Shown: positions 10,643 to 19,843, counted from the stretch's first letter. The stretch is 62,404 nt of DNA from Pseudovibrio sp. JCM 19062 (GCA_001310715.1 BAXV01000017.1:1-62404); one strand, 5' to 3'. The notes: generated by a model from the letters alone, not told the origin. A program made the numbers and translations.

Positions 10643-11021
10643 TCGAGCCCATTCAAGACACCTCTGCACCAGTTTAAACCCTGCCAGTCTTCAACTGTGA
10701 ATGGTACACACCACACCAAAAGTCCCATTGGGTATCTCACAGTTATTTTATATTATCCGAAAACTCTATATAAAGGCGCTGGCGCACATGTTGTACAGCG
10801 CAATCCGGACAGGCGAGCACCGGTTTTCGGAAATAAAGGCGCAAAGATAAAACGACCGCAAACACAAGCAAAGATCTAAACTCAACAAGAATAAAGCCTG
10901 CTGCAAACAGGCTCTACGGATCTTTGCAAAGAGTACGCGCCATAACAAAGAATGAAAGCAGTTGGTTTGCTCCAGAAAAAGGGCCAACTGCTCTGGTTGA
11001 ACGAAACGGGCACCTAAAATC
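10643..11021. other. Intergenic region upstream of panB
   Basis: 379 bases without a supported gene. The stretch around 10740-10780 is very AT-rich and is a plausible promoter zone for panB. Around 10822-10835 is ACCGGTTTTCGGAA, the core of a dispersed palindrome common in Rhizobiales-type genomes, and a related core occurs near 51250-51275. Confidence 0.35.
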
Positions 11022-11828
11022 ATGTCTCACACAGCTGCTATTCGGCGGAAAACCATTAAAGACATCATGAAGGCAAAGGGCCGCCACAAGCTGGTTTGTC
11101 TCACCGCCTATACGGCACCAGTAGCGCAAATGCTGGACGAGCACTGCGACCTGCTGCTTGTGGGCGACAGCGTTGGTATGGTCCTGCATGGCCTTCCGGA
11201 CACGACAGCCGTCACGCTGGACATGATGATCATGCACGGCAAAGCAGTGATGCGCGGCGCTCAAAATGCGCTTGTTGTGGTTGATATGCCGTTTGGTTCT
11301 TTTGAAGAGAGCCCGCAGGTCGCCTACCGTAATGCGCTGCGTGTTATGCAGGAAACCGGCTGTCAGGCCGTCAAGCTGGAGTACAACGCCGCAGCTCCTG
11401 AAACTATTCGTTTCCTCGTAGACCGCGGCATTCCTGTTGTGGCCCACATTGGCTTGCGCCCGCAGTATCTGCACGTGGAAGGCGGCTACAAAGTTGCTGG
11501 CAAGAACAAAGAAAGCCGCAAAGAGCAGCTTGAATGCGCACGTAAGGTGACCGAAGCCGGTGCATTCTGTGTTGTGGTTGAGGGCACCAAAGACGAGGTC
11601 GCCCGCGAGATTTCAGATAGCGTGGCCATCCCGACCATCGGCATTGGCGCCTCCGTTGACTGTGATGGCCAGATCCTGGTCACGGACGATATGCTTGGCA
11701 TGTTCGACAAGACACCCAAGTTCGTGCGCAAATACGCCCAGCTGAAATCCCAGATCGAAGCGGGTGTGAAGGCGTATGCGGATGACGTGCGCCGCGAGCA
11801 GTTTCCGGCTGAAGACGAAACTTACTAA
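11022..11828 (+). CDS. panB: 3-methyl-2-oxobutanoate hydroxymethyltransferase
   Basis: First committed step of pantothenate synthesis: hydroxymethyl transfer from 5,10-methylene-THF to 2-oxoisovalerate. Intact 268-residue TIM barrel. Diagnostic motifs are LLVGDSVGMVLHG (about 44-56, metal and substrate loop), DMPFGSFEESP, VKLEYN, VVAHIGLRPQ and TIGIGASVDCDGQ. panC is not adjacent, so the gene stands alone between the PuuB-like gene and a cysteine hydrolase. A strong hairpin follows the stop. Confidence 0.96.
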   Translation: MSHTAAIRRKTIKDIMKAKGRHKLVCLTAYTAPVAQMLDEHCDLLLVGDSVGMVLHGLPDTTAVTLDMMIMHGKAVMRGAQNALVVVDMPFGSFEESPQVAYRNALRVMQETGCQAVKLEYNAAAPETIRFLVDRGIPVVAHIGLRPQYLHVEGGYKVAGKNKESRKEQLECARKVTEAGAFCVVVEGTKDEVAREISDSVAIPTIGIGASVDCDGQILVTDDMLGMFDKTPKFVRKYAQLKSQIEAGVKAYADDVRREQFPAEDETY

Positions 11829-11833
11829 GAGCT

Positions 11834-11879
11834 AGCAAATCCGCCGGGACCAACAAGATCTGGTACCGGCGGATTTGCT
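11834..11879 (+). terminator. Stem-loop after panB
   Basis: A perfect 14-base stem (AGCAAATCCGCCGG / CCGGCGGATTTGCT) with an 18-base loop starts six bases after the panB stop. It lacks a U-run, so it may act in mRNA stabilisation or Rho-assisted termination rather than as a classic intrinsic terminator. Confidence 0.6.
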
Positions 11880-11990
11880 CCTCAAAACTTGGAGATGTTA
11901 GGTTGTGACTGCTGCATGATACGGTGCGGTTGCAGGTATTTCTGAGCTTGGGGGAGCGAGCGGTGCTTAGTCTGGTTTTAGGAGTTTTTA

Positions 11991-12659
11991 GTGTGTGTGG
12001 CAGCCCTTGCTGCTTATACCTTCTGGGGTGTCCTCAAGATTCAAACACCCACCAATGGCCCTTCCATCAAGTCCGAGGGACGAACCGGCACTGCCTTGCT
12101 GGTTATTGACGTCCAGACTGACTTCACCAAGGACGTAGGCTCGCGAAAGTGGGATCCGGACTATCTCCACTCCCGCATCGAACAAATCAATGCACTAGGC
12201 GCACAGGCGCGGCGCGACAACTGGCCGGTCATTGCAATTCGGCAGGTCTATGAAGGCTGGTACACCAATCTTCTGGTCCGGCTTCTTGGCGGGGGACTAG
12301 GCGCAAAAGGGTCTGATGGTCTCCAGCTGGACCCGCGCATCATCGTTGAGCCCGACCTTGATCTGGAGAAATCAATAAGCGATGCCTTTGGCGAGCAGAC
12401 GCTTTCTGAGTATTTGAAAGCCAGACAAATCGATCATCTGGTCATAACCGGTCTGGACGGCAATGCCTGTGTCAAGAACACAGCAATCGGAGCCATCAAC
12501 CGAGGATATCGGGTCGAACTTCATGACCCTGCAATCCTCGCCCAAAACCAGAAAGCCTGGAAACTGCAAAAAGAAGCCCTGCAGGAAATGGGTGCTGTCG
12601 TCTCATTGGACCTTATCGAAGAGCAAACGGACGTCAGCGCTGAGCAAGGCACTCCCTAG
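11991..12659 (+). CDS. Isochorismatase-family cysteine hydrolase, membrane-anchored
   Basis: The 222-residue frame from GTG 11991 has the hydrolase core: catalytic Asp in ALLVIDVQTDF and nucleophile Cys in TGLDGNACVKNTA. Family members hydrolyse isochorismate, nicotinamide or carbamoyl-type amides; the substrate here is unknown. The N-terminus is hydrophobic (VAALAAYTFWGVLK). The other frame just upstream reads AVLSLVLGVFSVC, so a missing base near 11980-11990 could hide a longer single-pass helix starting near 11960. In that case the enzyme sits on the inner membrane. No close ribosome binding site supports GTG 11991. The stop lies against dispersed repeat copy A. Confidence 0.8.
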   Translation: MCVAALAAYTFWGVLKIQTPTNGPSIKSEGRTGTALLVIDVQTDFTKDVGSRKWDPDYLHSRIEQINALGAQARRDNWPVIAIRQVYEGWYTNLLVRLLGGGLGAKGSDGLQLDPRIIVEPDLDLEKSISDAFGEQTLSEYLKARQIDHLVITGLDGNACVKNTAIGAINRGYRVELHDPAILAQNQKAWKLQKEALQEMGAVVSLDLIEEQTDVSAEQGTP

Positions 12660-12763
12660 AGCGCGTTCCGCATGATTGGCTTCAATCAAACGACTAGAAT
12701 TCGCTCCAACAAGGAGTTTAGAGCACGATGTGTGAATGCAGATGAACGCAACGTGCTCTAAAG
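12660..12763 (+). repeat. Dispersed repeat, copy A
   Basis: 104 bases that match 38767-38870 at most positions with no gaps. Shared landmarks are AATCAAACGAC, AGAATTCGCTCC and GATGAACGCAACGTGCTC. The right half is a stem-loop with arms TTTAGAGCACG and CGTGCTCTAAA; the left half carries TGATTG/CAATCA. It begins directly after the stop of the cysteine hydrolase gene. The family resembles intergenic repeats seen across alphaproteobacterial genomes. Confidence 0.8.
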
Positions 12764-12957
12764 TGCGCAAACAAGTTGCAAATCGTGCGGTCACAGCCGG
12801 TAATGAGACCTGTCCCAGAGTGCAACTTAAAGTTTCCCACATCTTAGCATCAGCAGGATTGCCTCATTCTGCCCATTTAGAGCAACAAAATCGCCATACT
12901 GCGGGTTTTGCCGCATTGAAAGGGCCTCCAAAACATATCACAGTGCATCCCTGAAAT

Positions 12958-13080
12958 ATGAGAGGCGAATTTTCGGGAGATGTTCGGCTCCAGACAAATT
13001 CGAGCCGTAGCGGAGGAGGAACCGCGAGCGGTTCATTGGGAGAAGGGCGTGCTATGGGGATAGCACGCCCTTATTATTTT
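12958..13080 (+). ncRNA. Candidate structured RNA with three consecutive hairpins
   Basis: On the plus strand three perfect stems follow each other: CGGCTC/GAGCCG (12985-13007), AACCGC/GCGGTT with a GA loop (13020-13033), and a 13-base stem AAGGGCGTGCTAT / ATAGCACGCCCTT (13043-13072). The last is followed by an AT-rich TTATTATTTT. Between stems 1 and 2 lies GGAGGAGG. A terminator for the convergent cyd operon explains the third stem alone, but not the first two, and the T-rich tail is on the plus side. No Rfam family is recognised and no clear promoter is seen, so this is tentative. Confidence 0.35.
13043..13072 (-). terminator. Terminator-type hairpin downstream of the cyd operon
   Basis: A perfect 13-base stem with a four-base loop begins 17 bases past the stop of the DUF2474 gene. 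It is read from the minus strand as the end of cydABX-type transcripts. The U-rich side is on the plus strand, so it may be bidirectional or belong to the candidate RNA described at 12958-13080. Confidence 0.6.
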
Positions 13081-13089
13081 AGGTGTCTG

Positions 13090-13221
13090 TCAGACGATCA
13101 GACTTCTCAGTGCGTAAGATACGACCGCGATGGACACGACGCCTGCCGCCCAAAGGGCAGCAAACCAAAACAAGCGCTTCCATAAAGGTTGGTCGACTTC
13201 GCCGGTTCTATCAGGGCTCAT
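13090..13221 (-). CDS. DUF2474 small membrane protein of the cytochrome bd operon
   Basis: A 43-residue frame starting at ATG 13221, which overlaps the cydB stop as TAATG. It reads MSPDRTGEVDQPLWKRLFWF and ends SYALRSLIV. The WKRLFWF entry followed by one helix (FAALWAAGVVSIAVVSYAL) is the DUF2474 pattern, the alphaproteobacterial/Pseudomonas counterpart of CydX, a single-helix subunit that stabilises cytochrome bd. Its position as the third gene of the operon supports this. It is too short for standard gene calling. Confidence 0.85.
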   Translation of the reverse strand: MSPDRTGEVDQPLWKRLFWFAALWAAGVVSIAVVSYALRSLIV

Positions 13222-14227
13222 TAGTGATACCCCTCCGTTGATTTGATCTTGCCTCGGAACACGTAATAGGCGTAGGCCGTGTAGGCGAGGATCATCGGGA
13301 TAAGGATGACAGCTCCCACTAGCAGGAACTTAAGGCTACTATCAGGCGCAGCTGCTTCCCAAAGCGTGTAAACGCCCGGTACGATCTCCGGATAGATGTT
13401 GATCCCCAATCCCACATAGGTCAGCAGGAAGAGCACCAACGAGGCGAGGAACGGCGTGTAATCCGAATCCCGCATCAATGCCCGCCACAAGACGAATACG
13501 GTGATCGCAACAAGCAGCGGTACAGGGAAGGTGTAAAGCAGGTACGGGAAGCTGAACCACTTCACCATAATTTCCTCATTCAGGAATGGCATCCAAATGC
13601 TCACCAACAGCAGGAAGCCGACCAGAATAAGAGCTGCATACCTTGCAATGCGGCGGAAATGCTCCTGCGGAGAGCCCTCCAGCTTCATCACCAGCCATGT
13701 TGACCCCAGAAGGCATAACCGGAAACAACTGCAAGGCCGGTCATGACGGAAAATGGCGTGAGCCAGTCCCACCAGCCGCCTGCATAGGCGCGGTCAACAA
13801 CATCAATGCCCTGCACAAGCGTGCCAAGCACCAGTCCCTGACAGAACGCTGCAACAACAGATCCTGCAAAGAAGGACAGATCCCAAAATGGTCTGCGCTC
13901 CACGGAGGACTTGAAGCGGAATTCAAAGGCAACACCTCTGAAGATCAATCCGATCAGCATGCCGATAATGGGTGCGTAGACCGCAGGCATGATGACTGAA
14001 TAGGCCAACGGGAACACGGCGAACAAACCGCCGCCACCAAGAATGAGCCAGGTTTCGTTCCCGTCCCAGACAGGAGCAACACTGTTCATCATCAAGGTGC
14101 GTTCATCAGCATCTTTGGTGGTCGGGTACAAGATCCCGATGCCAAGATCGAAGCCATCCAGAACCACGTAGGCGAAGATCGCAACGGCAATGAGAAAACC
14201 CCAGATAAGCGGATAATCAATCATCAT
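13221..14227 (-). CDS. cydB: Cytochrome bd-type quinol oxidase subunit II, one frame break
   Basis: Integral membrane partner of CydA in the high-affinity terminal oxidase that reduces oxygen to water from quinol. Starts IDYPLIWGFLIAVAIFAYVV with the FDLGIGILYP motif, followed by WDGNETWLILGGGGLFAVFP, a CydB hallmark. A missing T near 13704 (GCCTTCTGG in the read, GCCTTTCTGG expected) joins the two frames to about 335 residues. It overlaps cydA by 11 bases and the DUF2474 gene by one, so all three are translated from one message. Confidence 0.94.
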
Positions 14228-15625
14228 GGGAACGATCTCCCTCGTTTGGTTGCAGGGCCTGGGCAGGTGTTATGCCTGCGGACCTGACAGGGACGCCTTC
14301 CTCGACGCCGTGACTTGTATCAGGTGACTTGCCCATAGAGCGGAGAATATAGAAGATACCGACACCAAAGAGGACACAATACACCACAACGAAGAGGACA
14401 AGAGACGCCCACACAGCTGGTGCTGCTACTGGCGAAACCGAATCCGCCGTCCTGAGCAGTCCGTAGACCGTGAAAGGCTGACGCCCGACCTCCGTCGTTG
14501 TCCAACCTGCGATGACAGCGATAAAGCCGGTCGGGCCCATAAGGATAGAAGCCCTCTGCAGCCATTCACTCTCATAGAGCCGACCACGGAAGCGGGACCA
14601 AAGGCCCCACACCCCAACCAGCAACATCAATACGCCGATGCCAACCATGATACGGAAGGACACAAACACGATTGCTGCAGGTGGCCAGTCTTCCCGCGGG
14701 AAGTCGTTGAGGCCCGGCACAACGCCGGTCAGGCTGTGCGTTAGAATGATGCTGGAAAGGTATGGGATCTCGATCTTGTACTTTGTCTCTCCAGCCTCTT
14801 GATCCGGCCATCCAAACAGGATGAGAGGAGCAGGGCCTTGCGAGTCAAAATGCCCTTCCATAGCAGCAACCTTTGCAGGCTGATGCTCCAGAGTGTTCAG
14901 CCGTGATAGTCACCGGCAATCATCTGGATGGGAGTAACCACAATGATCATCCACATGGCCATGGAGAACATAACCTGTGCGCCTTCGCTAAAGCGGTTGC
15001 GCAGCAGATGGTAAGCGCCGACTGCGGCAACAACAAAAGCGGTGGTCAGGTAGGCCGCCAGCACCATATGAACGAGGCGGTACGGGAAGGAGGGGTTGAA
15101 GATGATCTCCATCCAACTCGCTGGCACAAACTGGCCAATCTCATTCATGGCATAACCCGCAGGGGTCTGCATCCAACTGTTCACAGAAAGGATCCAGAAT
15201 GCGGAAAGGGCTGTGCCGATGGCGACAACCACAGTGGCGAAGAAGTGCAACTTCTTACCCACGCGGTTCATACCAAACAACATGATGCCGAGGAAACCAG
15301 CCTCCAGGAAGAAGGCCGTAAGCACCTCATAGCCCATGAGCGGTCCGATGACCGATCCGGTCTTTTCTGCAAAGACAGACCAGTTGGTGCCGAATTGATA
15401 AGCCATGACGATGCCGGAAACGACACCCATGGCGAAGGTAAGTGCGAAGATTACGAGCCAGAACTTGAAGACCCGCATGTATACGTCGCGTCCGGTCCAT
15501 AGCCATAAGCCCTCAAGAACGGCAAGAAAGCTTGCCAAACCTATAGTAAAGGCGGGGAAAATGATATGGAATGCGATCGTAAAAGCAAATTGTAATCGAG
15601 CTAGATCAACTGCTATACTGTCCAT
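14217..15625 (-). CDS. cydA: Cytochrome bd-type quinol oxidase subunit I, one frame break
   Basis: Haem-bearing, quinol-oxidising subunit. Visible: the N-terminal helix with haem b595 His in FAFTIAFHIIFP, KFWLVIFALTFAMGVVSG, the helix with RLVHMVLAAY (haem b558 ligand region) and the quinol-loop motif GRQPF. A missing base near 14897 (after the residues GDYHG) joins the frames to about 469 residues, clearly shorter than E. coli CydA (522). This suggests the short-Q-loop/CIO-like class, which agrees with the DUF2474 partner. AGGTGG precedes the ATG. A 15-base palindrome lies about 43 bases upstream. Confidence 0.94.
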
Positions 15626-15667
15626 GTGACCACCTGTCGATGGGATGTGCTGATTTTAAATCATGGA

Positions 15668-15682
15668 ATTCCGTAACGGAAT
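15668..15682 (-). promoter_or_regulatory. Palindromic operator candidate upstream of cydA
   Basis: ATTCCGTAACGGAAT is a perfect 7-1-7 inverted repeat. It sits 43 bases before the cydA start within an AT-rich segment. Its form suits a dimeric Rrf2- or MarR-type repressor. No FNR box TTGAT-N4-ATCAA is visible in this gap. The regulator is unknown. Confidence 0.5.
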
Positions 15683-15876
15683 ACTATTAATAATTATGCT
15701 TTTTCCGCTGTCCATGACCAGTGCACCCCAAAAGATAGGGCACTTGTCTTTGATGTAGTAACTGTTTTCTTGAAAAAGTGAGTTGTATTAGGAGCTATGC
15801 ACTACGCAAAGTGTCGCATAATTTTTGCTTATGCCCATTTCGACGTCGCCTTAGCCAGTTTGTATCCATTACAATT

Positions 15877-16251
15877 CTAGTATTCTGTCTTGCCCGTAAA
15901 TGACGGCTGCAAAAACCAGTAGATCAGCAGCAAGGCACCCAGAACCGGGACAAACACAATCAGCAACCAATAAGCGGACCGATTAACGTCATGCAGCCGC
16001 CGTGAAGCCACAGCAACATTGGGCAGGATCAGTGCAATGCCCATGATGGAGCTGAGCGGTGTACCATCCCGAATACTCCCCGCAGGCAACCCAAGCGCAG
16101 GCGCAACAACAAAGTAGTCGATGGTATGCGCGGCAAGCATCACGGCCGCGAAGAACAGCGCCCACCACCAGAACTCGGATAGCGTTGCACGCCCGTCAAA
16201 CTGCACGTACTTCTCAAAACCGGTCCTGATGGCGTGTCCAAAGGTCATCAT
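15877..16251 (-). CDS. DUF805 membrane protein
   Basis: Intact 124-residue protein of unknown function. The family signature is present: GFEKYVQFDGRATLSEFWWW at the start, then SRRLHDVNRSAYWLL, and four predicted hydrophobic segments (about 27-48, 68-82, 93-112). The preceding gene at 16288-16671 is a paralogue in the same direction 36 bases away, with KYAKFYGRAPRSEYWWW and VRRLHDVNYSGYWL, pointing to a tandem duplication. Confidence 0.88.
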   Translation of the reverse strand: MMTFGHAIRTGFEKYVQFDGRATLSEFWWWALFFAAVMLAAHTIDYFVVAPALGLPAGSIRDGTPLSSIMGIALILPNVAVASRRLHDVNRSAYWLLIVFVPVLGALLLIYWFLQPSFTGKTEY

Positions 16252-16287
16252 ATCCTCACAAACTTGGTTTGTTCTGCAGCTGCCAGC

Positions 16288-16671
16288 TTACTGATACTCG
16301 GGAAGCACCGTTTCCTCAGAGGGCTTTAGATGCAGGTAGAGCAGGAACAACCAGCCGACGACCGGCACGAACCATACGAACAACCAGTAACCTGAATAGT
16401 TCACGTCATGCAGCCGGCGAACTGAGACCGCCAGACCCGGCAGCAGCAGCACAATGGCAACAGCCGTGGCAAGAGGTGAAGGAAACTGCTGACCATACAA
16501 AGGGGCTGTTTCGAAAAACAATTCGAACAGGAAAACATCAATGCTGGTTGCCAGAGCGCTCATCAGAATGGAGAACAGCGCCCACCACCAATACTCCGAG
16601 CGGGGCGCACGGCCATAAAACTTGGCATATTTCCTGAAGCAGGTTTTGATTGAGTCCTGAAAGCTAACCAC
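16288..16671 (-). CDS. DUF805 membrane protein, tandem paralogue
   Basis: I use GTG 16671 because GGAGGG lies seven bases upstream and the family pattern starts there (SFQDSIKTCFRKYAKFYGR). A longer in-frame ATG at 16716 has no such support. About 127 residues with several membrane segments and the conserved RRLHDVNYSGYW block. Function unknown; DUF805 proteins often sit in small duplicated groups. Confidence 0.87.
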   Translation of the reverse strand: MVSFQDSIKTCFRKYAKFYGRAPRSEYWWWALFSILMSALATSIDVFLFELFFETAPLYGQQFPSPLATAVAIVLLLPGLAVSVRRLHDVNYSGYWLFVWFVPVVGWLFLLYLHLKPSEETVLPEYQ

Positions 16672-16807
16672 AATACCCTCCTTTTTTGCATAAAAAGCTA
16701 GGGCCGAGGTCCTCACTAGAAAGTTGAGGATGCAAGGTCAATGCAATATATGAGAGTAACGAACCGGCTTTTATTCTCCTGTTTGTGTTTCTTTGCTTAA
16801 GCAGATC

Positions 16808-17041
16808 TTATTTTTTGAGCCGATACTGCACCGTCGGCGCAAAGCTGCATCCCCCGCAAGAGCTTGCGCAGCTGCTGGAAGCGGAGTTAGCAGAGCACCC
16901 CACTTCTTCAATGCGTCCCAACGCTTTCAGCTGTGTGATCATGGCAAGAGCAAAATCACTCGAAATATTCATCTGCTGAGCGATTTCGCCAACAGTAGCC
17001 CCGCCACGACTTGCCAAAATACCTTCGACTTGCTGCAACAT
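16808..17041 (-). CDS. feoC: FeoC-like iron-sulfur winged-helix protein
   Basis: 77 residues from ATG 17041, one base after the feoB stop. The N-terminal half is a small winged helix (VEGILASRGGATVGEIAQQM). The C-terminal half has a Cys-rich segment (GCSANSASSSCASSCGGCSF) with four Cys, matching the 4Fe-4S-binding loop of FeoC-type proteins, which regulate or protect FeoB in response to oxygen and iron. A longer in-frame start at 17077 would overlap feoB and is less likely. Confidence 0.82.
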   Translation of the reverse strand: MLQQVEGILASRGGATVGEIAQQMNISSDFALAMITQLKALGRIEEVGCSANSASSSCASSCGGCSFAPTVQYRLKK

Positions 17042-17042
17042 C

Positions 17043-19382
17043 TTACTCTGCCGCCTCCAATGCCGCCTGATGCGCAAGGGTGTTATCTGCCTTCTGCCGC
17101 ATAAAGATCAGCACACCGGCAATCGAGGCCAGCAGTCCAATGATCCAGAGCGTCGATGAGGTCGGATGGCGGGCAAATGTGCCAATCTGATAGGCCAGAG
17201 ACGCACCGGAATAGGCCAGCAACGTGGTCCAGCCTGCTGCAAACAGCGCCCAGTTGCGCCCAACTTCACGCCAGATGGTGGCCAGAGCCGCAGAGCAGGG
17301 GATGTAAAGCAGAACCGCAATCATGTAGCAAACGCCCCCACCTTGCCGTCAAAGTGCGCAGCAAGCGCCGTGAACAGGCCAACCTCAACCTCCTGCTCTT
17401 CCGAGGCCACCACGTAGCTGGAGGTATCGCCAATATCGACACCAAGTGGATCAAGCATCTGCGAGGTCAGGTCCACAATGCTGCTGGTAAAGGTGGTGAT
17501 GGCGTCCTGTGCGGTCTCCAGCGGAGCAGGAGCCCCGCCATCTTCATCCGGCGTGACATAAAGCGTCTGCAAGGTGCCAACCACAGCTTCTTTTGCAAAA
17601 ATACCGGTGACCAGCCAACCGTGGCCGGCCAGTCATCTTCGCTCAGACCCATAGGCGAGAAGATCGGCGTCACTTCCTTGGAAACAACGGCCAGTACAGA
17701 GTTACCATTGGCCTCGTTGCCAAAGTTACCGTTGAAGTCGACAGAGTTGAGGATGGTCAGAACCGCCACAACAGTGACAATGATCTTGCCTGCACCAAAC
17801 AGGAACAGCTTCAAGCGGGTCCATACCAGCTTCATGACCTGCGCAAACTGCGGCATCTGATAGGTCGGAAGCTCAATGGCAAGGCTGGTGGACTGGCCTT
17901 TGTAAAACGACTTGGACAGGGCCCAGCCAGTAAAGATCGCAACCCCAACACCCAGAAGATACAGCGCGAACACGATGTTCTGACCGTTGACCGGAAAGAA
18001 CGCTGCTGCAAACAGAGCATAAACCGGCAGTCGTGCACCACAGGACATGAATGGTGCCATCATGGATGTCACCACGCGCTCCCGTTCCGTCTCCAGCGTG
18101 CGCGTTGCAATAACCGCAGGCACCGTACAGCCAAAACCCAGAATAAGCGGCAGGAAGGCACGGCCAGGTAAACCGATCCGGCGCATCAACCCATCCGCAA
18201 CCACCGCCGCACGGGCCATGTAGCCACTTTGCTCAAGGAAAATCTGGCAGAGGAATAGCAGACCGACGATCGGGGCGAACGTACCGACAGTCTGCAAACC
18301 TCCACCAATCGCTGTGATCAGCATTTCCAGCCCGCCGCCTTCAAGCCCGGCAGCATAAAGCAGGCTCAGCGGTGCCTGAATGAACAAGGCATCTCCCAGT
18401 CCATCAAATAGATCAATAAAGTAGGAGGAAACATTAATCGCGATGAAGAACATGACGTACATCGCGCCAAGGAACACCACCGGCCCCGCCCACTTGGAAA
18501 GTACAAAGCGGTCAATCTTATCAGAGAAGCTGCGCACATCCTGCGGCTCGGGCAGCTCCATCAACTGAGAGAGCGAGTAGGCCTGATTGAAATAGCTTGT
18601 CGCCATCACCAGCTCCGTCGGCTCCTGCAACCGAGCAGCACAGGCCTCAGAGATACTGTGCGCTTTGGTAAGAACAACCTCCGGCACCATTGCACGGGCC
18701 AGCTTGTCACCTTCCATCAAACGATGCGCAAAAGCCATGGACTGGGTGGAAAGCTCAGGGGCAAGGCTGGCAATCTCTGTTGCCAGCTCCTTGACTGGTT
18801 CAATCAGTTCAAAAGGATCAGTCAGCAGGCGGGAAGGGCCCCAGGTTCACGCACCACGGTCGCCAACTCATCACGCAAGCCAGCCAGAGAATGCTCGTCG
18901 TGAACTGAAGTCGCGATAACAGGAATAGAAAGCGCAGCAGAAAGGCGGTCAGCCGCCGTTTGCAAAACACCCGCAGGCCACAAATCCGCTTTGCTCATCA
19001 CTGCAACGATAGGCACCTCAAACGCCAGCGCCTGCAGTAAAATGGCGAGCGAGCGTTCCAGCGCAATTGGATCAAGCACAACAGCCAGTGCAGCCGGGCG
19101 ATCAGACAAAAGCGCCTGACGGGTGATCCGTTCGTCAATGCGGTCATCTTCAGGAGAGGAAAGCGTCGCGACACCGGGAAGGTCCAGCAGTGCCAGTTGA
19201 ATGGTCCGTGTTTCGCAAATACCGGTCTTGCGATCAACCGTAACACCCGGCCAGTTGCCAATCACCTGACTTCGGCCAGTCAGCTTGTTAAAAAGGCTGG
19301 ATTTGCCGGAGTTCGCCGTGCCAAGCAAATGGACTTGCGGTTTGCCATCACAGCGGTAGGTGGAAGTATCGTGACAGCTCAT
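17043..19382 (-). CDS. feoB: Ferrous iron transporter B, three frame breaks
   Basis: GTP-binding inner-membrane Fe(II) permease. The G domain starts VHLLGTANSGKSSLFNKL (P-loop) with IGNWPGVTVD (switch I) and DLPG (G3); the G4 element reads SKAD. The membrane part contains GFGCTVPAVIATRTLE and FMSCGARLPVY, both FeoB hallmarks. Four pieces are joined by adding a base near 18830, 17620 and 17320, for about 780 residues. It overlaps feoA (ATGA at 19379-19382) and is followed by feoC, a complete feoABC operon. Confidence 0.93.
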
Positions 19383-19699
19383 TGGCTGACCTCTTCCACC
19401 AAAATGGTGTCTGCCAAATCTACGCCCACTGCGACCCGCTGAGACCCGATGGAAAGGATCCGCGCCCGCGTTCCGCTGCCTTCAAAAATGGAAACTGGAC
19501 GATCACTGGTCAACCCAAGAGATCGGAGCTTCAAAGCATCCGCCCGATCCCTCCCAAGGCGAACGATCTTCAGCTCTACACCCGAGCGTGCCTCTGTCAG
19601 GCGCGTGGCCTGTGCTGGTGGAATGAAGGTTTCGCGATAAGGCGCGAATGCTTCTTTATGGGTTGCTTGAGCAAACGTCTCTCTGGCTAGCAAAGACAT
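19379..19699 (-). CDS. feoA: Ferrous iron transport protein A
   Basis: 106 residues from ATG 19699, with GGAGAC just upstream. The C-terminal SH3-like FeoA domain runs from about residue 30: LRSLGLTSDRPVSIFEG and VGVDLADTILVEEV. The N-terminal 30 residues are an extension beyond the minimal 75-residue FeoA. It overlaps feoB by four bases. A Fur-box-like palindrome is about 45-63 bases upstream, consistent with iron control. Confidence 0.88.
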   Translation of the reverse strand: MSLLARETFAQATHKEAFAPYRETFIPPAQATRLTEARSGVELKIVRLGRDRADALKLRSLGLTSDRPVSIFEGSGTRARILSIGSQRVAVGVDLADTILVEEVSQ

Positions 19700-19743
19700 C
19701 CATGTCTCCAAAAACTTTGTTTCTTGAAGACAAAAGAACTGCA

Positions 19744-19762
19744 AATGCGAATGACTTGCATT
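19744..19762 (-). promoter_or_regulatory. Fur-type operator candidate upstream of feoA
   Basis: AATGCGAATGACTTGCATT is an imperfect 9-1-9 palindrome with 7 of 9 pairs matching, in the style of proteobacterial Fur/Mur boxes. It is 45 bases before the feoA start. Position and gene make iron control plausible; the exact regulator (Fur, Irr or RirA) cannot be told. Confidence 0.45.
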
Positions 19763-19843
19763 GACAACAATCAAATAAGAAGCAGCTTTGGCCAAACATC
19801 AGCCAAAGCTATCATCTTGTAATAATTATAAAAAAATAGGATA

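Noticed and set aside
12603..12842. 79-codon minus-strand frame over the hydrolase end and repeat A
   Set aside because: It overlaps the 3' end of a real gene and the repeat; a similar frame appears over repeat B (38614-38874) only because the repeat itself is open on that strand.
12736..12954. 72-codon frame beginning in dispersed repeat A
   Set aside because: Starts inside the repeat stem-loop and lacks any conserved pattern.
14873..15502. 209-codon plus-strand frame opposite cydA
   Set aside because: It is antisense to well-supported cydA, has no family resemblance and is rich in His/Asp from the reverse reading of membrane codons.
17156..17860. 234-codon plus-strand frame opposite feoB
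   Set aside because: Shadow of feoB; no domain and no ribosome binding site.
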